The notes under the pieces are model-generated. The model made no database searches, was not told the origin of the DNA, and saw only the letters and a list, made by a program, of their open reading frames with translations. The position numbers and the translations under genes are program-made. Positions 14,979-23,898 of a stretch of 47,633 nt of DNA are shown piece after piece. This DNA is from Teichococcus coralli. Its GTDB lineage: Bacteria; Pseudomonadota; Alphaproteobacteria; Acetobacterales; Acetobacteraceae. The first letter of the stretch is position 1; every line of letters starts with the position of its first letter. The stretch is taken from NCBI RefSeq assembly GCF_009829925.1, contig NZ_SNVJ01000027.1, forward strand, positions 1-47,633, in the 5' to 3' direction.

Positions 14979-17300
14979 TCAGCGTCGCTCCAGCCGCGAC
15001 AGGGCGGTGGCGGCCTGCGCCTCGCCGAGCGCGACCGCGCGCCGGTACCAATGCGCGGCCTGGGCGGGATCGGGGCGGATGCCCAGGGCGCCGATCCCTT
15101 CCAGGAAGGCCGGATCATAGGTGCGGCCCAGCGCGGCGGCGGCGCGGCCGCTGCCGGAGTCCGCGGCATAAGCATAGAGCAGCCGCGCGCCAGAAATATC
15201 CCGGAGGGTGAGCATGGAGTCTGCGCGCCGCATCACCGCCTCCAGCTCCTCCGGCGTCATCGCGCGGCGTGGCGGGGCGGGCTGGCCGGGTGCCGCGCCG
15301 CTGGCGGCGGGGGGCGCGACCGCGGGAGCGGCCTGGGAAGCCGCCGGGGGAGCAGGCGGCGGAGCGGGCGGAGAGGCGGCCTGCGGGGCGGCGGTGGCCG
15401 CGCCGGCAGGCGAAGGCGTGGAGGCGGGTGGCCGCTCCGGCACCGAGGGCTGCGGGGAGGCGGTGGCCGCCTCCGGGCGCGCCGGCGGGGCCGGGCTGGC
15501 AAGCGCGGCGGCCGGCGGTACAGCGGCCGCCGGCTCGGATGCGGCCTGAGCGGGCCCGGAAGCGGGGGAAGGCTGCGTCGCCGCGCCGGCGGATTGCGGA
15601 CGGGCGGACGCGGCCGGCGGCGAACCGGCGGGCGGCGGTGGCTCGGCGGCCGCGAGGGCCTCCGCCCGGCGTGCCCAGACCGAGGCCAGCAAGGGATCGG
15701 CGGCAACGCCCGCGGCGCCGATTCCCCGCAGGAAGTCCTCCTGATAGGTGCGGCCCAGGGCCGCCGCCGCCCGGCTGCTGCCGCCCTGCGCGGCCTCCCG
15801 GTAGAGCGTGCGGGCCATGGCCACGTCGCCGAGGGCGAGCTTTTCCTCGGCACGTTGCAGGATGGCCGCCTGAGCCTCGCGGGAAAGCGAAGGCGCGGCG
15901 TTCTCCGGCGCGGCGGACGGGGCCGGGTCGGGCGCCGCCGCCGAAAGGACCTGAGGCGGGCCAGCGCCCCTTTGGGGTGCGGCGGGCGCGGACGGAACCG
16001 CAGTTTCGGCCGGCGCGGAGGGCGCGACGGAAGCCGGGGCCGGCACCGCGGGTGTCGCCGGCGCGGGTGCGGGTGCAGGCGGTGCGGGTGAAGCGGCGGG
16101 GGTGGTGCCGCCCTGCGCTGGTCCCTCCGGCGGCGGCGCCTCGCCCGCCGCACGGGGCTCGCCAAGAGGCTGCGGGCCGGGCTCGGGCGCGTTGGCGGGC
16201 TGCGCGGGGGCGGCGGGTGCCTTCGGTGCGTCGGCGGCTTCCGCAGCCAAGCCGTCCGGCGTGGCGGGCCGGGGTTCCGCCCCGGCTTCGGCCGCCGCTG
16301 CCGCCGCCTCCGCTTCGCCGGGTCCGGCCGCGGCACCGGCGGCACCCTGCGCGACAACGGGCGCCTGCGGTTGCGGCGCCTCCTCCGCCGGGGCGGGTTC
16401 GGCGTGACCGGCCTTCCCGGCCGGGGCGGATGGCCGAGGTTCCGCGCCGGGCGGCATCTCCGCCGCCGCCTCGTCCGGTCCGGCAGCCTGAGTGGCTGCG
16501 TCCGCGGCGGGCAGCGGCGTTTCCGGCCGCGGCGCCGCGGCTGCCGGCAGGGCGCCGGTCCGCGCCGGCACGGCGTCAGGCTCCGGCCCGGCCGGCAGGC
16601 GCGCCGCCCAGTCGGCGACGAGAAGCCGCTCCTCCAGCGCCGGAAGCGGCGCCGCAGGCGTGCTTCCAGCCGCGGTGGCCGTGCCGTCCCTGCGCGTGGC
16701 GGCCATGCCGGCCAGGGCCAACCGCAGGGGCGGCTGCGGCTCGGCCACGGCGGCGAGGGAAGGCGCGGCCGGTGGCGGCGCGGCGTCCAGCGGAACGGAC
16801 GGTATGGCGGCGGCCAGCGTGGAGGCCTGGAGCAGGAGCGCGTCGACTTCGGCGAGCGAGGGGCTTTCCTCCGCCTCGGCCTCCGTCGCAGGAAGGGCGA
16901 CGCCGGCCTGGATGCGCGTCAGCCTCGCATCGATCTGATCGGCCTGCGCCAGCAGCTCGGCGATTTCCGCCTGGAGGGCCGCGACCTTGTCGGATTTCGG
17001 CGGCTCCGGCGCCGACGCGGCCAGGGCCGAGGGCACAACGGGCGCCGGGCCGGCCGGATTCGCCCGGGGGGCTGGCGGGCGATCCCGGGGCGGGGCGCCG
17101 GTGCCTTCCGCCAGCAGGGCGGGCAGATAAAGAAAGCTCACCCAGCCCATGGTGACCACGGCCGCCAGGCTGCCGGCGAGAAGCAGCCCGGGATTGCGCG
17201 GGCGGTCGGGAAAGTCCGGCCGCGTGGAGCCGGCCGACTGCGAGCTGGCGGCTTCTTCCGGCTGGCCATGCTTCGGAGGCAGGTGCGGCGAAAAGCTCAT
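14979..17300 (-). CDS. Large Ala/Pro-rich membrane protein with Sel1-like repeats
   Basis: A 773-residue protein. Order of parts: a cytoplasmic Pro/Ser N-terminus, one transmembrane segment (about 37-64), a short heptad-like coil (about 103-133, VAALQAEIAELLAQADQIDARL), a very long low-complexity Ala/Pro/Glu linker, a first TPR/Sel1-like unit (about 477-550), more linker, and a second copy of that unit at the C-terminus (about 681-773). The two units share the order RTYREAA/LLYAYAA...RAAAALGRTY...FL.GIGA.G, so they are an internal duplication. Sel1 repeats usually mediate protein contacts. The start at 17300 precedes the only transmembrane segment; the ribosome site is weak. The family is not recognised. 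Confidence 0.75.
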   Translation of the reverse strand: MSFSPHLPPKHGQPEEAASSQSAGSTRPDFPDRPRNPGLLLAGSLAAVVTMGWVSFLYLPALLAEGTGAPPRDRPPAPRANPAGPAPVVPSALAASAPEPPKSDKVAALQAEIAELLAQADQIDARLTRIQAGVALPATEAEAEESPSLAEVDALLLQASTLAAAIPSVPLDAAPPPAAPSLAAVAEPQPPLRLALAGMAATRRDGTATAAGSTPAAPLPALEERLLVADWAARLPAGPEPDAVPARTGALPAAAAPRPETPLPAADAATQAAGPDEAAAEMPPGAEPRPSAPAGKAGHAEPAPAEEAPQPQAPVVAQGAAGAAAGPGEAEAAAAAAEAGAEPRPATPDGLAAEAADAPKAPAAPAQPANAPEPGPQPLGEPRAAGEAPPPEGPAQGGTTPAASPAPPAPAPAPATPAVPAPASVAPSAPAETAVPSAPAAPQRGAGPPQVLSAAAPDPAPSAAPENAAPSLSREAQAAILQRAEEKLALGDVAMARTLYREAAQGGSSRAAAALGRTYQEDFLRGIGAAGVAADPLLASVWARRAEALAAAEPPPPAGSPPAASARPQSAGAATQPSPASGPAQAASEPAAAVPPAAALASPAPPARPEAATASPQPSVPERPPASTPSPAGAATAAPQAASPPAPPPAPPAASQAAPAVAPPAASGAAPGQPAPPRRAMTPEELEAVMRRADSMLTLRDISGARLLYAYAADSGSGRAAAALGRTYDPAFLEGIGALGIRPDPAQAAHWYRRAVALGEAQAATALSRLERR

Positions 17301-17854
17301 CGTCGGGCTACCATCCGGTTGGTCCTCGTATCGCCGCTTGCGGGCGCAGAGGCAGGAGACAAGGGGCGCTGCGCGTGCCGGCGGCCGCCCTGGCCACGCG
17401 GGAAAGCGCGCCTGGCCGGCGCCGCGTGCGGGAGGCCGCCCCTCGGCAGACCGCGCTCCCGCCCTCGCGCAGCGCGATTTCCGCGCCCGCCGGGCCGCCC
17501 GTCGCTGAGGATGGGGCGCACTCGCACCGGAGTGCAGACAAGGACCGCCTCCGCAAGCAAAACGGGATTCTCTACATGCCCGCACGAGACGCTCTGCAGT
17601 AACAATCCTGCACCTGCAAGTCATTCAGCACGCTGCCTTTTCGCTCGGCGCGTGGCTTGGCATCACGGTAGAGTCGCACACACGAAGCCACAACACCTTT
17701 CGCCACGCCAACGAGAGCCGGCGCATCACGGAGTTTGGAGCGGCTGCCGCGCCCGCGCCGCGCGGGCGGGCGGCGTCGCGCGTTTCCGCCGGGTGATTTC
17801 GCCCGCCACCCCGCTGTCCTAGTCTCCGCGCGTCTGGCAGCCAGCGGAGTCCGC
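17301..17854. other. Divergent intergenic region
   Basis: About 550 bases lie between the Sel1-repeat gene and pdxY, which diverge. The part around 17560-17720 is noticeably less GC-rich than its surroundings, as expected for promoters. No convincing gene or motif is seen; ORFs through it are Arg/Ala-rich shadows. A GGAG ribosome site precedes the pdxY ATG. Confidence 0.5.
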
Positions 17855-18715
17855 ATGAACATCCTTTCCATCCAGTCCTGGGTCGCCTATGGCCATGTCG
17901 GGAATGCCTCGGCCATGTTCCCGCTGCAGCGGCTGGGTGCCGAGGTCTGGGCGGTCAACACCGTGCAGTTCTCCAACCACACGGGTTATGGCACCTGGCG
18001 CGGGCAGGTCTTCGGTGCCGAGCTGGTGCGCGACCTGGTGCAGGGCATCGAGGATCGTGGCGCCCTGCCCCGCTGCGACGCCGTGCTGTCCGGCTACATG
18101 GGCGACGCCGCCATCGGCGAGGCGGTCCTGGACGCCGTTGCGCGGGTGAAGGCCGCGCGCCGCGGCGCGCTCTACTGCTGCGATCCCGTGATCGGCGATG
18201 TGGGGCGCGGCATCTTCGTCCGGCCGGGCATCCCGGACTTCATGCGCGACCGCGCGGTGCCGGCGGCCGACATCATCACGCCCAACCAGTTCGAGCTGGA
18301 ATGGCTCACCGGCAGGCCCGTGACCACGCTGGAGGAAGCCAAGGCGGCGGCCGCGGCGGTGCAGGCCACCATGGCGCCGGACGGGCCGCGCTGCGTGCTG
18401 GTGACCTCGCTGCGCGTGGCCGAGACGCCGGAGGACCAGATCGAGATGCTCGCCGCCGAGGGCGGGCAGTTCCACCGCATCCGGACGCCGATGCTGCCGC
18501 TCTCCGTCAACGGCGCGGGCGATGCAATCGCCGCGCTGTTCCTCTTCCACCGGCTGCAAAGCGGGCAGTCCGGCGCGGCGCTCGGCGCGGCGGCATCCTC
18601 CATCTACGGGCTGCTGCGCCGCACCTCGGAGGCCGGCTCGCGCGAGATCCTGACCGTCGCGGCGCAGGAGGAGTTCGTGGCGCCCAGCCGCGCCTTCCTG
18701 CCGGAAGCCTGCTGA
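17855..18715 (+). CDS. pdxY: Pyridoxal kinase
   Basis: A 286-residue ribokinase-fold kinase that phosphorylates pyridoxal in the B6 salvage pathway. Signatures: SWVAYGHVGNASAMFPLQRLG at the N-terminus (cofactor pocket), GYMGD, CDPVIGD, TPNQFELEWLTG, and the anion-hole/catalytic NGAGDAIAALF. Length and start (ATG after GCGGAGTCCGC) are normal for PdxY. It converges with the family-5 binding-protein gene across a strong hairpin. Confidence 0.96.
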   Translation: MNILSIQSWVAYGHVGNASAMFPLQRLGAEVWAVNTVQFSNHTGYGTWRGQVFGAELVRDLVQGIEDRGALPRCDAVLSGYMGDAAIGEAVLDAVARVKAARRGALYCCDPVIGDVGRGIFVRPGIPDFMRDRAVPAADIITPNQFELEWLTGRPVTTLEEAKAAAAAVQATMAPDGPRCVLVTSLRVAETPEDQIEMLAAEGGQFHRIRTPMLPLSVNGAGDAIAALFLFHRLQSGQSGAALGAAASSIYGLLRRTSEAGSREILTVAAQEEFVAPSRAFLPEAC

Positions 18716-18731
18716 GGGCAGCCGGACAGGC

Positions 18732-18760
18732 GCCGCGGGGAAAGCGCCCTTCCCCGCGGC
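18732..18760. terminator. Bidirectional terminator between pdxY and the binding-protein gene
   Basis: A perfect 11-bp inverted repeat (GCCGCGGGGAA / TTCCCCGCGGC) with a 7-base loop lies in the 55-base gap between two convergent genes. It can fold on either strand. Confidence 0.75.
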
Positions 18761-18770
18761 GGGAACGCGT

Positions 18771-20363
18771 TCAGGCGCGCTTCACGTTGATCGGCAGCGT
18801 CATGCCCTTGCGCTGGCCGGTGAGGTTGCTGCGCCAGGCGCTGTCGATCAGGTACTGGCCGAGCGGGTAGAAGGGCAGGTCCACGAAGAACTGCTCCTGG
18901 ATCTGCCGGCCGATGCGCTTCTGCGCGTCGAGGTCCGGGGCGTCGAACCAGGCGGTGCGCAGCTCCTCCAGCTTCGGCGCGGTGGGCCAGCCGAACCAGG
19001 CGTCCTTGCCGTTGGCGCGCAGCAGCGGGTGGCCGCCGGGATTGGCGAGGTCCATGCCGCCGAACAGCACAATCAGCGCGTTCCAGCCGCCCTGGTCCAC
19101 CGGGTTCTTGTTGGCGCGGCGCTGCAGCACGGTGCCCCAGTCGGAGGTCGCGCTCTCCACGTTCATGCCGCACTTCTGCAGCATGTCGGTGGCGACGGCG
19201 GTGAGGTTGTTGTTGTTCACCACGTCCGTCGGGTGGAGCATGACGACCTTCTCGCCCTTGTAGCCCGCCTGCTTCAGCGCCTTCTTCGCCGCCTCCAGGT
19301 CGCGCGGCGAGGTCAGCGCCTGCATCCCCGCGTCGGAGGCGAGCGGGCTGCCCTCGGGGAAGCAGCCGACGCCCTCGCGCCAGAGATCCTGGTTGTCGCC
19401 CATGATCGCCGTCATGTAGTCGGACTGCTTGATCGCCGGCAGCAGGGCGCGGCGCACGGCCGGGTTGTCGAAGGGCGGGTTCAGGTGGTTGGGGCGCAGC
19501 ATGGCCACCGTGCCGCCCTGGTCGAGCCGTTCCACGGTGATGTTGCGCGCCCCCTTCAGCAGCGGGCGCAGGTCGGGCGCCACCTGCTCCCACCAGTCCA
19601 CCTCGCCGGACTGCAGCGCGGCGGCGGCGGTGGCGGGGTCGGGGATGACCTTCCACTCCATGCGCTCGAAGTTGGCGATCTTCGGCCCGGCGATCAGGCT
19701 GACCGGCCCTCCCTTGACGGGAATGTAGTTCTCGAACCTGCGGTAGACGAGCTGGCTGCCGGAAACCCGCTCATCCGCCACGAAGCGGTATGGGCCGGAG
19801 CCCACCACCTCGGTGAAGCCGCGGGCGGGATCCTGGCTGGCGAAGCGCTCGGGATAAACGAAGCAGGGATAGGACGACGCCTTGGCCAACGCATCCAGCA
19901 TCGGGCCGAAGGGCTGCTTCAGGCGCATCTCGAAGCGCCGGTCGTCCAGGGCGCGGATCTCGTCGAGGCGGGTGGCCAGCGTCTGGCCGTGGGTGTCGCG
20001 CAGCATCCAGCGCTTGATGGAGGCCACGGCGTCCCGCGCGCGGATCTTCTCGCCGTCGTGGAAGGTCGGGCCGTCGCGCAGGGTGAAGGTCCAGCGCTTG
20101 CCGTCGTCCTCCACCACATGGCCCTCGGCGAGCTGCGGGTGCGGGCGGGAGTCCGCGTCGATGCCGTAGAGCGTGTCCCAGCACATGTGGCCGTGGTTGC
20201 GCGTCGGGTAGGCGGTGGTGTTCAGCGGGTCCAGGATGCTGACATCCGCCTGTGGGATGAAGCGGAGGACCCGCTGGCCATCGCCCTGGGCGAGCGCCGG
20301 GCGAGCGAGATGGGCAGCGGCGGCAAGCCCGGCCGTTCCCGCCAGGAAGCTACGTCGTTGCAT
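18771..20363 (-). CDS. ABC transporter substrate-binding protein, family 5 (copy 1)
   Basis: A 530-residue periplasmic binding protein of the dipeptide/oligopeptide (SBP_bac_5) family. A Tat-like signal (MQRRSFLAGTAGLAAAAH) is followed by the family start RFIPQADVSILDPLNTT and the signature region GKRWTFTLRDGPTFHDGEKI. No permease or ATPase gene is adjacent, so its transporter must be elsewhere. It is clearly paralogous to the gene at 29248-30837 along the whole length (for example FHDGE.....RDVVASI.RW and GHPLLRANGKDAWFGWPTAPK / GHLGLRANGAKAWFGWPDSPK). The ligand is unknown; peptides are possible. Confidence 0.93.
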   Translation of the reverse strand: MQRRSFLAGTAGLAAAAHLARPALAQGDGQRVLRFIPQADVSILDPLNTTAYPTRNHGHMCWDTLYGIDADSRPHPQLAEGHVVEDDGKRWTFTLRDGPTFHDGEKIRARDAVASIKRWMLRDTHGQTLATRLDEIRALDDRRFEMRLKQPFGPMLDALAKASSYPCFVYPERFASQDPARGFTEVVGSGPYRFVADERVSGSQLVYRRFENYIPVKGGPVSLIAGPKIANFERMEWKVIPDPATAAAALQSGEVDWWEQVAPDLRPLLKGARNITVERLDQGGTVAMLRPNHLNPPFDNPAVRRALLPAIKQSDYMTAIMGDNQDLWREGVGCFPEGSPLASDAGMQALTSPRDLEAAKKALKQAGYKGEKVVMLHPTDVVNNNNLTAVATDMLQKCGMNVESATSDWGTVLQRRANKNPVDQGGWNALIVLFGGMDLANPGGHPLLRANGKDAWFGWPTAPKLEELRTAWFDAPDLDAQKRIGRQIQEQFFVDLPFYPLGQYLIDSAWRSNLTGQRKGMTLPINVKRA

Positions 20364-20464
20364 TGGTCTTCTCCCAGGTTCCGTCCATTATCCAGGCGCG
20401 CATTCTGCACATCCTGCCCAAGCGCAGAAGGCCTGGCGCGGCGCCATGCCGCCCCGGCCCTCCC

Positions 20465-21070
20465 CTAGTGCGTGAGCACCTTTCCGGGATCCGTGGTCTC
20501 GCCCAGCGCGCTCCAGCCCGCCGTGGCGTCCAGCGCCGCCACCGTCTCCTGCAGGCGGCCGGTGGCGATGGCGGCCTCGGGCAGCGGCCCCGGCTCGTTC
20601 AGCCGCCGCAGCGTGACCTCGGGGCCGGCGGGAAACACGGCCTCGGGCAGCGGCGGACGGCGCCCGGCCTCCAGCGCCCGCGCGGCGCCGGCCAGCAGGG
20701 TGACGGCCTGCTCCGGCGGCGTGATCTCGGAAAGGCCGAGCGCCCGCCGCACCTCGCCCACGGCGCCGCGCAGGGCCAGGATCGTGCCCGGCGGCAGCGC
20801 CGCGTAGCGCGGGTCGGCGGCGAGGACCTCGGCCAGGTATTCCAGCCGCGCGGCGGCGCGCGCGGTGCGCACGGGACGGCCGGCAAGGGCGGCGCCCTGG
20901 TCGGCGAAGTCCGCCACGGCCATGTCCACGGCGCTCCGCAGCGGGTCGGTCGCGCCCGGCATCAGGTCCAGCGGCACGGCGAAGGCCGAGGGCGGCGTAC
21001 GCATCTCCGCGCAGCCCCCAAGGGCGGCGACAAGCAGCAGCGGCAGGGGGGAGAAGGCGAATCGGCGCAT
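20465..21070 (-). CDS. Lipoprotein of unknown family (tandem paralog 1)
   Basis: A 201-residue lipoprotein: hydrophobic signal and lipobox LGGC (Cys about 20), then an alpha-helical, Ala-rich domain (DPLRSAVDMAVADFADQGAA, then RTARAAARLEYLAEVLAAD). It aligns along its length with the next gene upstream (21145-21690): shared DPL..A, LA.RP.R.A.A.A.LE.LA, LRG..G, PP.....LL..A, LP...FPAG and L..LP.A..AT. Third gene of a minus-strand run with gamma-carbonic anhydrase. No family recognised. Confidence 0.75.
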   Translation of the reverse strand: MRRFAFSPLPLLLVAALGGCAEMRTPPSAFAVPLDLMPGATDPLRSAVDMAVADFADQGAALAGRPVRTARAAARLEYLAEVLAADPRYAALPPGTILALRGAVGEVRRALGLSEITPPEQAVTLLAGAARALEAGRRPPLPEAVFPAGPEVTLRRLNEPGPLPEAAIATGRLQETVAALDATAGWSALGETTDPGKVLTH

Positions 21071-21144
21071 GACAGGTCCCGGCGAGGTTGGCGGGCAGCA
21101 TGGCCCAGTCCGGCCGCCGCGCAAAAGGCGGCGGCCGGCCGGCG

Positions 21145-21690
21145 TCAGTCGGCGGTGTCGATCAGCTCCTGCGGCGGGCCGAACTCCCATTGGCGCAGGG
21201 CGCGTTGCGTCGCCGCATTGGCCTGCGGCAGCCGCGGCAGGCTGCCCAGCTGGCGCCAGGTGCCGGCGCCGCCGGCCGGGAACAGGGTGGCAGGCAGCCG
21301 GGATTCCGGGTCCGCAGCGGCGGCCGCGGCGGTGAGCGCGTCGATCACGGCCTGAGGCGGCGCATCGGAAGGGATGCCCAGCGTACCGCGCACCTCGTAA
21401 CGCGCCGCCTGCAGGCCGGGGGCGACCAGGGAGCCGAACTCGCGCGAGCTGCGGCCGGCCGGGATCTCCACGGCCAGGAACTCAAGCTGCGCGACGGCCA
21501 GCGCGGCCCGGGCCGGCTGGCCGCGCAGGCTGGAGGGCGAGGCAAAGGCCGCCGCGGCGCCACGCAGCGCCGCCTCCAGCGGGTCCCGGAACTGCCCAGT
21601 CGCCGCCGGCGGCAAGCGGAGGGGCGGCAGCGGGGCGGCACAGCCGGCCGTTGCCAGGAACAGCCCCACGACGATCGCCCTGCGCTGCAT
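21145..21690 (-). CDS. Lipoprotein of unknown family (tandem paralog 2)
   Basis: A 181-residue lipoprotein with signal peptide and lipobox TAGC (Cys about 17). The mature part is a helical Ala-rich domain (DPLEAALRGAAAAF, ALAVAQLEFLAVEIPAG) ending in a Trp-containing segment (TQRALRQWEFGPPQEL). It is homologous to the downstream lipoprotein. It starts 5 bases after the stop of the gamma-carbonic anhydrase-like gene, so co-transcription is very likely. The role is unknown. Confidence 0.78.
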   Translation of the reverse strand: MQRRAIVVGLFLATAGCAAPLPPLRLPPAATGQFRDPLEAALRGAAAAFASPSSLRGQPARAALAVAQLEFLAVEIPAGRSSREFGSLVAPGLQAARYEVRGTLGIPSDAPPQAVIDALTAAAAAADPESRLPATLFPAGGAGTWRQLGSLPRLPQANAATQRALRQWEFGPPQELIDTAD

Positions 21691-21695
21691 CCGCC

Positions 21696-22220
21696 CTACT
21701 CCGAAAGCGAGGTCCGGTGCCGTTTGGCGAGCGCGACGTAATGCCCCGCCGTCCGGTCCCACCTCTTCCGTTCCTCGGCGTCCATCACGCGCACCTTGCG
21801 CGCGGGGGCGCCAAGCCAAAGCTCGTTCGGGCCGATGACCTTGCCGGGCGCAAGCAGGCCACCCGCGCCCAGCATGCCGCCCTCCTCGATCACCGCGCCG
21901 TCCAGCACGGTGGCGCCCATGCCGACAAAGGCACGGTCCTTCAGCGTGCAGGCGTGAATGATGCAGGCATGGCCGACCGTCACGTCGGCGCCGATGATGG
22001 CGGGCTCCCTGCCGGCATTCACGTGCACGATGGTGCCGTCCTGGATGTTGCTGCGCGGTCCGATGCGGATGAAGTTGGTGTCCCCGCGCAGAACGCAATG
22101 GTACCAGACACTGGCATCGGCCCCGAGCTCGACGTCGCCGATGACGGCGGCGCTGGGCGCGACAAAGGCGGTCGGGTCGATGGCCGGCAGGCGGCCTTCG
22201 AAGGGGTAGAGCGGGCTCAT
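21696..22220 (-). CDS. Gamma-carbonic anhydrase-family hexapeptide protein
   Basis: A 174-residue left-handed beta-helix protein of the gamma-carbonic anhydrase/YrdA-PaaY type. Hexapeptide repeats run from about residue 17 to 140. The three presumptive metal histidines are in IVHVN and VGHACIIHAC, and the GDTN and NIQDG motifs are present. Many family members are active carbonic anhydrases, but others have no proven activity. The ATG at 22220 gives the typical MSPLYPFEGR-like start. It heads a probable operon with two paralogous lipoproteins. Confidence 0.9.
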   Translation of the reverse strand: MSPLYPFEGRLPAIDPTAFVAPSAAVIGDVELGADASVWYHCVLRGDTNFIRIGPRSNIQDGTIVHVNAGREPAIIGADVTVGHACIIHACTLKDRAFVGMGATVLDGAVIEEGGMLGAGGLLAPGKVIGPNELWLGAPARKVRVMDAEERKRWDRTAGHYVALAKRHRTSLSE

Positions 22221-22286
22221 CGGTCTCGGCTTCCTCCCGGCGAAGCGGGACACGCGGGGCGCCCCGTCCGGCTGCTTCCTTCCTGG

Positions 22287-22314
22287 GCGGCGGCCGGCCG
22301 AAGCCGGCCGCCGC
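22287..22314 (-). terminator. Stem-loop after argC
   Basis: A perfect 12-bp inverted repeat (GCGGCGGCCGGC / GCCGGCCGCCGC) with loop CGAA lies 4 bases past the argC stop on the minus strand. No T-run follows, so it may act with other signals. Confidence 0.55.
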
Positions 22315-22317
22315 GCC

Positions 22318-23274
22318 TCAGGCAGCCTGGGCCTTCGCGGCCTGCGGCGCCAGCCCCAGCATGAGGCCGATGTTCTGCACCGCCGCGCCGGACGCGCCCT
22401 TGCCGAGGTTGTCCAGCCGCGCCACCAGAACCGCCTGCTGCCGCTTCGGGTTCCCGAAGACGCGCAGCTCCAGCATGTTGGTGTTGTTCAGCGCCTCGGG
22501 CTCCAGCTTGCCGTTCTCCGGGGCGGGCACGACCCTCACCCATTCCGAGCCCTCGTAATAGGCGGCGAGCGCGGCCTCCAGCGCGGCCGGGGACGGGCTG
22601 CCCGGCAGGGTGTCGAGGTGAAGCGGCACCGAGACCAGCATTCCCTGGCGGAAATTGCCGACGCTGGGCACGAAAATCGGCCGCCGCGTCAGGCCGGAAT
22701 ACATCTGCAGTTCCGGCAGGTGCTTGTGCTCCAGCCCGAGGCCGTAGAGCTCGAAACTGGGCGCGGCGTGCGTCTCGTAGGCCTCGATCATCGCCTTGCC
22801 GCCGCCGGAATAGCCGGAAACGGCGTTCACCGTGACGGGATGGTCGGCCGGGATCAGCCCGGCGGCCACCAGCGGGCGCAGCAGGGCGATGCCACCTGTG
22901 GGGTAGCAGCCAGGATTGGCGACGCGTGGGGCGGCGGCGATCCTCGACGCCTGGTCCGGCGCCAGCTCAGGCACGCCATAGACCCAGTCCGGGTCCACCC
23001 GGTGCGCGGTGGAGGCGTCCAGCAACTTGGGCGCCTCGCCACCGAGCGACAGGGCCATGGCCGCGCTCTCCTTGGCGGCGGCGTCGGGCAGGCAGAGCAC
23101 CACGAGGTCCACCTCGGCCATCAGGGCGCGCTTGGCCTCGGGGTCCTTGCGGCGCGCCGGGTCGATCGAACGCAGCTCGACGCCCGGCAGGGCCTCCAGG
23201 CGCTGACGGATGCCGAGGCCCGTCGTTCCGGCCTCGCCGTCGATGAAGATCGCGGGAACTGCACCCTTGGCCAT
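22318..23274 (-). CDS. argC: N-acetyl-gamma-glutamyl-phosphate reductase, type 2
   Basis: A 318-residue enzyme that reduces N-acetylglutamyl phosphate to the semialdehyde in arginine synthesis. The short type-2 form is recognised by its length, the N-terminal IFIDGEAGTTGLGIRQRL nucleotide-binding motif, and the catalytic PGCYPT motif (Cys123), followed by SGYSGGGK. It lies downstream of rplM-rpsI, a conserved alphaproteobacterial arrangement, but a strong hairpin between rpsI and argC suggests partial or full separation of transcription. Confidence 0.96.
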   Translation of the reverse strand: MAKGAVPAIFIDGEAGTTGLGIRQRLEALPGVELRSIDPARRKDPEAKRALMAEVDLVVLCLPDAAAKESAAMALSLGGEAPKLLDASTAHRVDPDWVYGVPELAPDQASRIAAAPRVANPGCYPTGGIALLRPLVAAGLIPADHPVTVNAVSGYSGGGKAMIEAYETHAAPSFELYGLGLEHKHLPELQMYSGLTRRPIFVPSVGNFRQGMLVSVPLHLDTLPGSPSPAALEAALAAYYEGSEWVRVVPAPENGKLEPEALNNTNMLELRVFGNPKRQQAVLVARLDNLGKGASGAAVQNIGLMLGLAPQAAKAQAA

Positions 23275-23317
23275 CTGGCTCTCCTTGAGGGGGTCGGTAG
23301 GGATAGCAGGAAAGCAG

Positions 23318-23347
23318 AAAGGGCGGGTCCCTGCGGACCCGCCCTTT
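23318..23347 (-). terminator. Terminator/attenuator between rpsI and argC
   Basis: A perfect 13-bp stem (AAAGGGCGGGTCC / GGACCCGCCCTTT) with a 4-base loop, followed on the minus strand by TCTGCTTTCC. It should stop most rplM-rpsI transcription before argC. Confidence 0.8.
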
Positions 23348-23395
23348 CCGATGAACAGCCCTTGAAGGGCCGGCGCGAACGCCGGCCCGCCAGCG

Positions 23396-23893
23396 TCAGC
23401 GCTTGCTGAACTGGAAGGAACGTCGGGCCTTCGCCTTGCCGTACTTCTTGCGCTCGACGACGCGCGGGTCGCGGGTCAGGAAGCCGGCCTTCTTCAGGAT
23501 GCCGCGCAGCTCCGGCTCGAAGTTGGTCAGCGCGCGGCTGATGCCGTGCCGCACCGCGCCGGCCTGGCCGGAGAGGCCGCCGCCGGCGACCGTGCAGTAC
23601 ACGTCGAACTGCTGGTAGCGGTCGGCCACCAGGAAGGGCTGCGCGATCAGCATGCGCAGCACCGGACGGGCGAAGTACTTGGAGGCGGGCTTGCCGTTGA
23701 TCTCGACGGTGCCCTTGCCCGGCTTCACCCACACGCGGGCCACGGCGTCCTTGCGGCGGCCGGTGGCATAGGCGCGGCCGAACTGGTCACGCTTCGGCTC
23801 GCGCGGCGCGGCGGCGGCCTCGCCGGCGGCCGGGGTGCCGGCGACCAGGTTCTTCAGGTCGGCCAGGGAATTGGCGGTGGTCTGCTCGCTCAT
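23396..23893 (-). CDS. rpsI: 30S ribosomal protein S9
   Basis: A 165-residue S9. The conserved part starts at about residue 38 (AYATGRRKDAVARVWVKPGKG) and ends in the canonical KARRSFQFSKR tail that reaches the P-site tRNA. The first ~37 residues are an Ala-rich extension common in alphaproteobacteria. It follows rplM by 5 bases. Confidence 0.98.
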   Translation of the reverse strand: MSEQTTANSLADLKNLVAGTPAAGEAAAAPREPKRDQFGRAYATGRRKDAVARVWVKPGKGTVEINGKPASKYFARPVLRMLIAQPFLVADRYQQFDVYCTVAGGGLSGQAGAVRHGISRALTNFEPELRGILKKAGFLTRDPRVVERKKYGKAKARRSFQFSKR

Positions 23894-23898
23894 GGTCT

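Noticed and set aside
14967..17155. Long Gly/Arg- and Arg/Pro-rich ORFs over the Sel1-repeat gene
   Set aside because: They mirror the Ala/Pro-rich linker. Only the minus-strand frame shows a transmembrane segment and duplicated Sel1-like units.
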